Positions 5,735-8,850 of a stretch of DNA of 8,850 nt are shown piece after piece. The notes under the pieces were generated by a model that did not search any database, was not told the origin of the DNA, and worked only from the letters and a program-made list of their open reading frames with translations. Location of the stretch: contig VGYW01000345.1 in assembly GCA_016872875.1 (NCBI GenBank), positions 1 through 8,850 of the forward strand, written 5' to 3'. Each line of letters opens with the position of its first letter. The stretch's first letter is position 1. The stretch comes from Planctomycetota bacterium (GTDB lineage: Bacteria > Planctomycetota > PUPC01 > DSUN01). The translations under genes were made by a program, and so were the position numbers.

Positions 5735-5783
5735 GCGGCACAAGCGGCCAGACTGCTGCGAGAAACGGGACGCGGCACAAGCG
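5735..5783. repeat. 12-bp direct repeat in the gene-free stretch
   Basis: GCGGCACAAGCG occurs at 5735-5746 and 5772-5783, 37 bases apart. The first copy is part of a small inverted repeat, GGCCGC/GCGGCC. Downstream, TGGCTCC (5805-5811) pairs with GGAGCCA (5827-5833). No gene or RNA family is recognised in 5546-5901; the stretch is mainly a set of structured repeats. Confidence 0.45.
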
Positions 5784-5846
5784 CCCTGGCGGTCATCCCG
5801 ACCGTGGCTCCGCCCGCTCGCCCGGGGGAGCCATCTCACCCACACT

Positions 5847-5887
5847 CTTATTAACGCGCGGGTTCCGGAGCGAGTCGAGTTAATAAG
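5847..5887 (-). repeat. AT-rich 9-bp inverted repeat beyond the TOPRIM gene
   Basis: CTTATTAAC (5847-5855) is complementary to GTTAATAAG (5879-5887) around a GC-rich 23-base loop. Further TTAAT or ATTAA units occur at about 5890-5916, up to and over the TOPRIM gene stop. Placed just after the minus-strand operon, it may be its terminator; an integration or protein-binding site is also possible. The sharp AT-rich patch stands out in this GC-rich DNA. Confidence 0.4.
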
Positions 5888-5901
5888 CGATTAATCCCAC
5901 A

Positions 5902-6534
5902 TTAAATCTGGTTAATGGGCGAATGCCCCCTCACCGACTGGACGAAACGCCTCACTTCATCGAACGCTGGCGCATTCCAGGGCAGATAACTCGCAGCTTC
6001 GCCCAGACGTTTGCCCGCCTGCTGTCGGGAAGCCAAGAACACCTGCATTCGCGCACGAGACAGATTGTGGGGCCCGTCCACACCGGCGTCGTGCAGGCAC
6101 GCGAAGTACGCGCTCACGCAGGGGAAAGCGGGATCATCTGCCACCGCGTCGAGGCATAAGTCCTCCAGTGCCCCTGGGCGGGTTCCGCTGGGAAGGATGA
6201 GCACCGTGACCTTCGGCGGGCCGCCATGAGGAACGAGGGGAGCCGCAGGTACGGGAAGGCCCTCACGGCTGAGCGCGCCACAGACGCTCCTGAAAGCCGC
6301 CTCAGGGTCCGCATCGGCATCGCGGACCACTCCAATGGCGGTAACCGAATCGAAACCAGGGGAGACCTTCAGCCCGTGCAGGCCATCGGCAAGTGATGTC
6401 TTGCCCCCGGTAGGCACCACCTGCACGTCGCTGATGCCCAGGTGCCTCAGCAGCGCGCCAAAGACCCCTTGCTCGTCCACGCCCTCGACAATGAGGATGC
6501 TGTGCTGCTCGATGACGGGCCTCTTCGCCATCAT
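5902..6534 (-). CDS. DUF3226 / TOPRIM-like putative nuclease, OLD-type partner
   Basis: A 210-residue protein with a TOPRIM-like fold of the DUF3226 type. ILIVEGVDEQGVF (13-25) carries the conserved Glu (E17). GGKTSL (43-48) and VVRDADAD (69-76) carry the acidic D-x-D-x-D cluster (D72, D74, D76), and LPSGTRPGALEDL (114-126) carries the later Gly-x-LED element (E124), so the metal-binding residues of a nuclease or primase-like site appear intact. A C-terminal helical part (155-203) ends with a Trp-containing stretch common in the family. Its ATG at 6534 overlaps the ATPase stop (ATGA), so the two are made together. In comparable split OLD-like pairs (PARIS AriA/AriB, Gabija) an ATPase senses phage infection and the TOPRIM partner is the effector. 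That role is inferred here from architecture. Confidence 0.8.
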   Translation of the reverse strand: MMAKRPVIEQHSILIVEGVDEQGVFGALLRHLGISDVQVVPTGGKTSLADGLHGLKVSPGFDSVTAIGVVRDADADPEAAFRSVCGALSREGLPVPAAPLVPHGGPPKVTVLILPSGTRPGALEDLCLDAVADDPAFPCVSAYFACLHDAGVDGPHNLSRARMQVFLASRQQAGKRLGEAASYLPWNAPAFDEVRRFVQSVRGHSPINQI

Positions 6535-7619
6535 CGAACCTCCAGCCCCATCTCAAGGGCCGCCCGAAGGGCGTCTCGGTCGTAGGTCTTCGCCACGATG
6601 TCGCCGTTGACCCGCTCCAGGCGATGCAGCCGGAAGTCGCACTCGAAGCCGAGGTCTTCGTCGAAGGCCCTATGGGCGGCCTCGATGCACTCCAAACTAT
6701 GCGTGGTGGCAAAGACCTGCACCTCAAACTGCCGCGCGGCCTCAGCGATGGCTTGCCAGACTTTCGGGAGAACGCTGTGATGAAGGCCGTTCTCGACCTC
6801 GTCGACAAGAACCACCCCGTCGGGCGCGTTCCCGATCCCCACAACGAGGCTGAATAGTCGCGTCATACCTTCGCCCATGAGAGGCAGGGCTACCATAGTA
6901 CCCACACCAAGGTCGCCGTGGATGACAGGCATACCGGCCTGCACCACCACGGCGAGCCGCTGGAGGCGCGGCTCAATCACCCTCAGAGCGTCACGGACCA
7001 TGTCCTGCTTGCCGATCACCTCCATCCTCCCGTAGCGTTCAGCGTCGTGTGACGATGCTGGACGTTTTCGAGCGACAAAGAAAATGGTCGGGGGTTGCTC
7101 AGGCAACCGAAGGCTGACAGCCCATAGGCCTGTTCCAAATCTGGTCACCCCAAGGTAAGAGGTCCCAAGCCCTCTGCTGTCGTCCTCCAAGTCCCCCGCC
7201 AACACTGCGGGTGGTGGCCCTGAGCCGGCGGGTCTCGCAAACTCCCCCGGCAACATCTGGGCCGGCTTGGCCAATTCCGCTGGGTCGTCAACCGGCCTAA
7301 GCCTCAGCGTCCGAGTCTTGCCCGTGATGTACTCCCCGGTGAGTTCCACGGGCGTTCCGGTCGTGAATCCTCTAAAGAGTGAGGTCCAAGGGGTCCTTGT
7401 CCGAACTGAACCTGACTCCTCGCCACCGTTCATGCCGCGGAACACATCAACCTCCAACGCAACGTTCGGGTCCTGGGCACCGGAGTGGATGAACAACGCC
7501 TCGAGAAGCGCGGTCTTCCCTACATTGTTCATCCCCCCGATCAGGTTGATGCGCGCAAGGTTCGCAATCTGAAGGTCGGTGAAGCAGCGGAAGTTCCGGG
7601 CACGGAACGAGCGGTACAT
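6531..7619 (-). CDS. ABC/OLD-type AAA ATPase of a two-gene ATPase/TOPRIM system
   Basis: A 362-residue ATPase of the AAA_15/AAA_21 (RecF/OLD/SMC-like) group. FRARNFRCF (5-13) is the usual opening strand, followed by the Walker A motif GGMNNVGKT (28-36, K35). LMGEGMTRLFSL (247-258) is the ABC signature region. GVVLVDEVENGLH (268-280) is Walker B with D273 and E274, and ATTHS (304-308) is the switch His. All catalytic elements look intact. The central part (about 60-245) is a variable insert with no coiled coil and is shorter than in SMC proteins. No TOPRIM domain is fused at the C-terminus; that function is in the next gene, overlapping by 4 bases. The ATG at 7619 lies about 67 bases downstream of a strong promoter. 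Likely the sensor or regulator half of a defence pair. Confidence 0.85.
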   Translation of the reverse strand: MYRSFRARNFRCFTDLQIANLARINLIGGMNNVGKTALLEALFIHSGAQDPNVALEVDVFRGMNGGEESGSVRTRTPWTSLFRGFTTGTPVELTGEYITGKTRTLRLRPVDDPAELAKPAQMLPGEFARPAGSGPPPAVLAGDLEDDSRGLGTSYLGVTRFGTGLWAVSLRLPEQPPTIFFVARKRPASSHDAERYGRMEVIGKQDMVRDALRVIEPRLQRLAVVVQAGMPVIHGDLGVGTMVALPLMGEGMTRLFSLVVGIGNAPDGVVLVDEVENGLHHSVLPKVWQAIAEAARQFEVQVFATTHSLECIEAAHRAFDEDLGFECDFRLHRLERVNGDIVAKTYDRDALRAALEMGLEVR

Positions 7620-7672
7620 AAGTCACCATATCCTGCCAATGACACCGATATTCCCGACGGTGGTCCACGAAG

Positions 7673-7686
7673 AGGCCCGCGGGCCT
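7673..7686. promoter_or_regulatory. 14-bp palindrome at the predicted start site, possible operator
   Basis: AGGCCCGCGGGCCT is a perfect palindrome. On the minus strand it begins 7 bases after the -10 box (7694-7699), exactly where transcription should start. A repressor bound here would block the ATPase/TOPRIM operon. It could instead be a leader hairpin. No regulator gene is seen nearby. Confidence 0.45.
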
Positions 7687-7693
7687 GCCTGCA

Positions 7694-7721
7694 AGTATAG
7701 CAGGAAGGCGGGGCAATTCAA
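7694..7721 (-). promoter_or_regulatory. Promoter of the ATPase/TOPRIM operon, TTGAAT-16-TATACT
   Basis: Read on the minus strand, TTGAAT (7721-7716) and TATACT (7699-7694) are 16 bases apart. It overlaps the space after the URO-D gene stop (7735), so the pair has its own start of transcription rather than depending on the gene upstream. The expected start is about 7687, with a leader of about 67 bases. Confidence 0.75.
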
Positions 7722-7734
7722 GCGCCGGCGCGGC

Positions 7735-8760
7735 TCACCGCTTGCGGAACTCGCGGTAGGCGGCGAGGCAGGCGACGACGTTCTCGAGCGGGCAGTTGGC
7801 GGGGATGTGGTTGCCGACGGCGAAGAAGTAGCCGGGACAGTCGCGGCCCTTGTCCATCACGCGGCGGACCTCGCGGCGGACCTCGCGCGGGGTGCCGAAG
7901 GTCAGCACGCGGCAGTCGGCGTTGCCGATGATGACGTGGGTGCGGCCGTAGTTCTTCACCACGTAGCCGAGGTCGGTGAGGGGCTCGAAGATGAAGCCGT
8001 CGGCCCCTGCCTCGGCCAGGTCGTCCACGAACTCCGTGAAGTCGCCGTCGGAGCAGAAGAGCACCTTCTTGCCCGCCTTCTTGACGATGCTCCAGAGGCG
8101 CTTGAGGTTCGGGAAGAGCACGCTGCGATACCAGGAAGGGTGGATGAAGGCGCCCTGGGTCCAGACCATGTCGTCGTGGGTGAGGATGACCTCGGCGTCG
8201 GTGCGCGCCCAGGCCTGGTAGTAGACCTCGATGACGTCGGTCCAGCGGTTGAGGACGCGGGTGAAGCGGCCGCGGTCGAGGCCGGCCATCGTCAGGAGCA
8301 TCTCCCAGCCGAAGGCGGCGATGAGGAAGCTCATCTGGGTGCGATAGGTGCCGCCGGGCCAGACGGCGAAGGGGAACTGCTCGTGCTGGGCGCGGCGATA
8401 CCAATCCTGGTACTTGCGGACCTGGTCGTCGAGGTTCGGGACGCCGTATTCCTTCGCGGGGTCGAGGTTGAGGGCCTCCTCTATGTCGGCGAAGCCGAGG
8501 TGGCGGCTGTCCTGCTCCTGCTGGCGTTCGTGCCAGTAGGCCCTTCCCATGTCGGTCCAGCGGCCAGTGGGGTTCGGCCCATCCGTGCTCCAGATGAAGT
8601 CGAAGTCGAGCACCTCTGCCGCCTTGCGCCCCAGGTCGGGGTGGTCGGCCGGCAGACCCGTGATCTTGGACATGTACTCCAGGTGGCTGATGTATTGGGT
8701 GTGTGGGATTTCGTCGGGCGCCTGAAGCCGAATGGCCCGGATGCCGCGTTGGTAGCTCAT
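7735..8760 (-). CDS. Uroporphyrinogen decarboxylase (URO-D) family protein
   Basis: A 341-residue TIM-barrel protein of the URO-D/methylcobamide methyltransferase superfamily. Seen features: LDFDFIWSTDG (51-61); ILTHDDMVWTQGAFIHPSWY (in parts, 192-211), the conserved barrel strand with paired Asp; KVLFCSDGDF (232-241); AGADGFIFEP (251-260); HVIIGNADCRVLTFGTPREV (in parts, 275-293); and GYFFAVGNHIPANCPLENV (in parts, 310-328). This group, abundant in planctomycete-like and other corrinoid-using bacteria, is thought to transfer methyl groups or take part in O-demethylation rather than haem synthesis; length and the TFGTPREV segment fit it. No corrinoid-binding gene is adjacent in the window, so the substrate is unknown. 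The ATG at 8760 has AAAGGAG at 8773-8767 (minus strand) as ribosome site. It ends 116 bases before the ATPase gene. Confidence 0.85.
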   Translation of the reverse strand: MSYQRGIRAIRLQAPDEIPHTQYISHLEYMSKITGLPADHPDLGRKAAEVLDFDFIWSTDGPNPTGRWTDMGRAYWHERQQEQDSRHLGFADIEEALNLDPAKEYGVPNLDDQVRKYQDWYRRAQHEQFPFAVWPGGTYRTQMSFLIAAFGWEMLLTMAGLDRGRFTRVLNRWTDVIEVYYQAWARTDAEVILTHDDMVWTQGAFIHPSWYRSVLFPNLKRLWSIVKKAGKKVLFCSDGDFTEFVDDLAEAGADGFIFEPLTDLGYVVKNYGRTHVIIGNADCRVLTFGTPREVRREVRRVMDKGRDCPGYFFAVGNHIPANCPLENVVACLAAYREFRKR

Positions 8761-8785
8761 TGCTCGCTCCTTTCACGATGGGCGT

Positions 8786-8814
8786 ATTCTACGATGGGGG
8801 GCGGGGCGTCGCAA
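8786..8814 (-). promoter_or_regulatory. Promoter of the URO-D gene, TTGCGA-17-TAGAAT
   Basis: On the minus strand TTGCGA (8814-8809) and TAGAAT (8791-8786) are 17 bases apart. The -10 box is identical to that at 506. Start would be about 8779, close before the AAAGGAG ribosome site. Confidence 0.6.
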
Positions 8815-8818
8815 GAAA

Positions 8819-8846
8819 GGTGTTCGGTTGTCGGTGTTCGGGTACG
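8819..8846. repeat. 7-bp-period repeat before the URO-D promoter
   Basis: Four heptads: GGTGTTC, GGTTGTC, GGTGTTC, GGGTACG. The first and third are identical. The array lies just upstream of the URO-D promoter and may continue past the window edge. Confidence 0.55.
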
Positions 8847-8850
8847 GAGT

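Noticed and set aside
5735..5783. Possible CRISPR-like repeat pair
   Set aside because: Only two 12-base copies are present, with no further units and no cas genes.
5289..5894. Open frames running through the hairpin region after the MBL-fold gene
   Set aside because: Composition is low-complexity Arg/Pro/Ser, they cross several stems, and they match no family pattern.
7718..8776. Second long minus-strand frame overlapping the URO-D gene
   Set aside because: Out-of-frame shadow, Arg/Pro/His-rich, whereas the frame 7735-8760 carries the clear URO-D family motifs.

Overview
This is a GC-rich bacterial window. It carries a Tat-exported Gfo/Idh/MocA oxidoreductase, a second Tat-leader gene, a corrinoid-type URO-D family protein and a degraded GDSL/SGNH esterase. 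That mix is typical of Planctomycetota and related PVC or Hydrogenedentota-like genomes. This lineage is inferred from gene content only; no rRNA or tRNA gene was found.

Left part (1-3307, + strand): inverted repeats and a decayed 3' fragment of an SGNH hydrolase come first. A sharp promoter at 484-511 then drives a chain of overlapping genes: a small antitoxin-like protein, a two-TM membrane protein, a truncated phosphoribosyltransferase carrying only the PRPP-loop half, a SLOG-type nucleotide-binding protein, and the Gfo/Idh/MocA oxidoreductase. Three junctions are 4-bp ATGA overlaps, and the membrane protein/PRTase junction is a 23-bp overlap. The two-TM protein with a SLOG protein recalls SLATT/SLOG nucleotide-sensing conflict systems, but here the PRTase looks broken.

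Middle part (3308-5901, + strand): a terminator-like hairpin, then a second promoter sharing the TTGACAACCC core of the first, a small clan-AA (retropepsin-like) aspartic protease, a truncated Tat-leader gene, and an exported ComEC-like metallo-beta-lactamase-fold hydrolase whose leader is built partly from 7-bp repeats. The 356 bases after it have no convincing gene but are packed with hairpins, including a perfect 17-bp stem.

Right part (5902-8850, - strand): a two-gene operon of an ABC/OLD-type ATPase and a TOPRIM-like DUF3226 protein, with its own promoter and a palindrome at the predicted start site. It resembles the split OLD-type ATPase/TOPRIM pairs (PARIS, Gabija) and is the best intact defence candidate. 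Upstream on the same strand is a URO-D family gene with its own promoter.

Four 7-bp-period repeat arrays of unrelated unit sequence lie at gene edges (3304, 4453, 4487, 8819). Several genes are truncated at joints (GDSL, PRTase, Tat gene). Together these suggest a region of frequent rearrangement.
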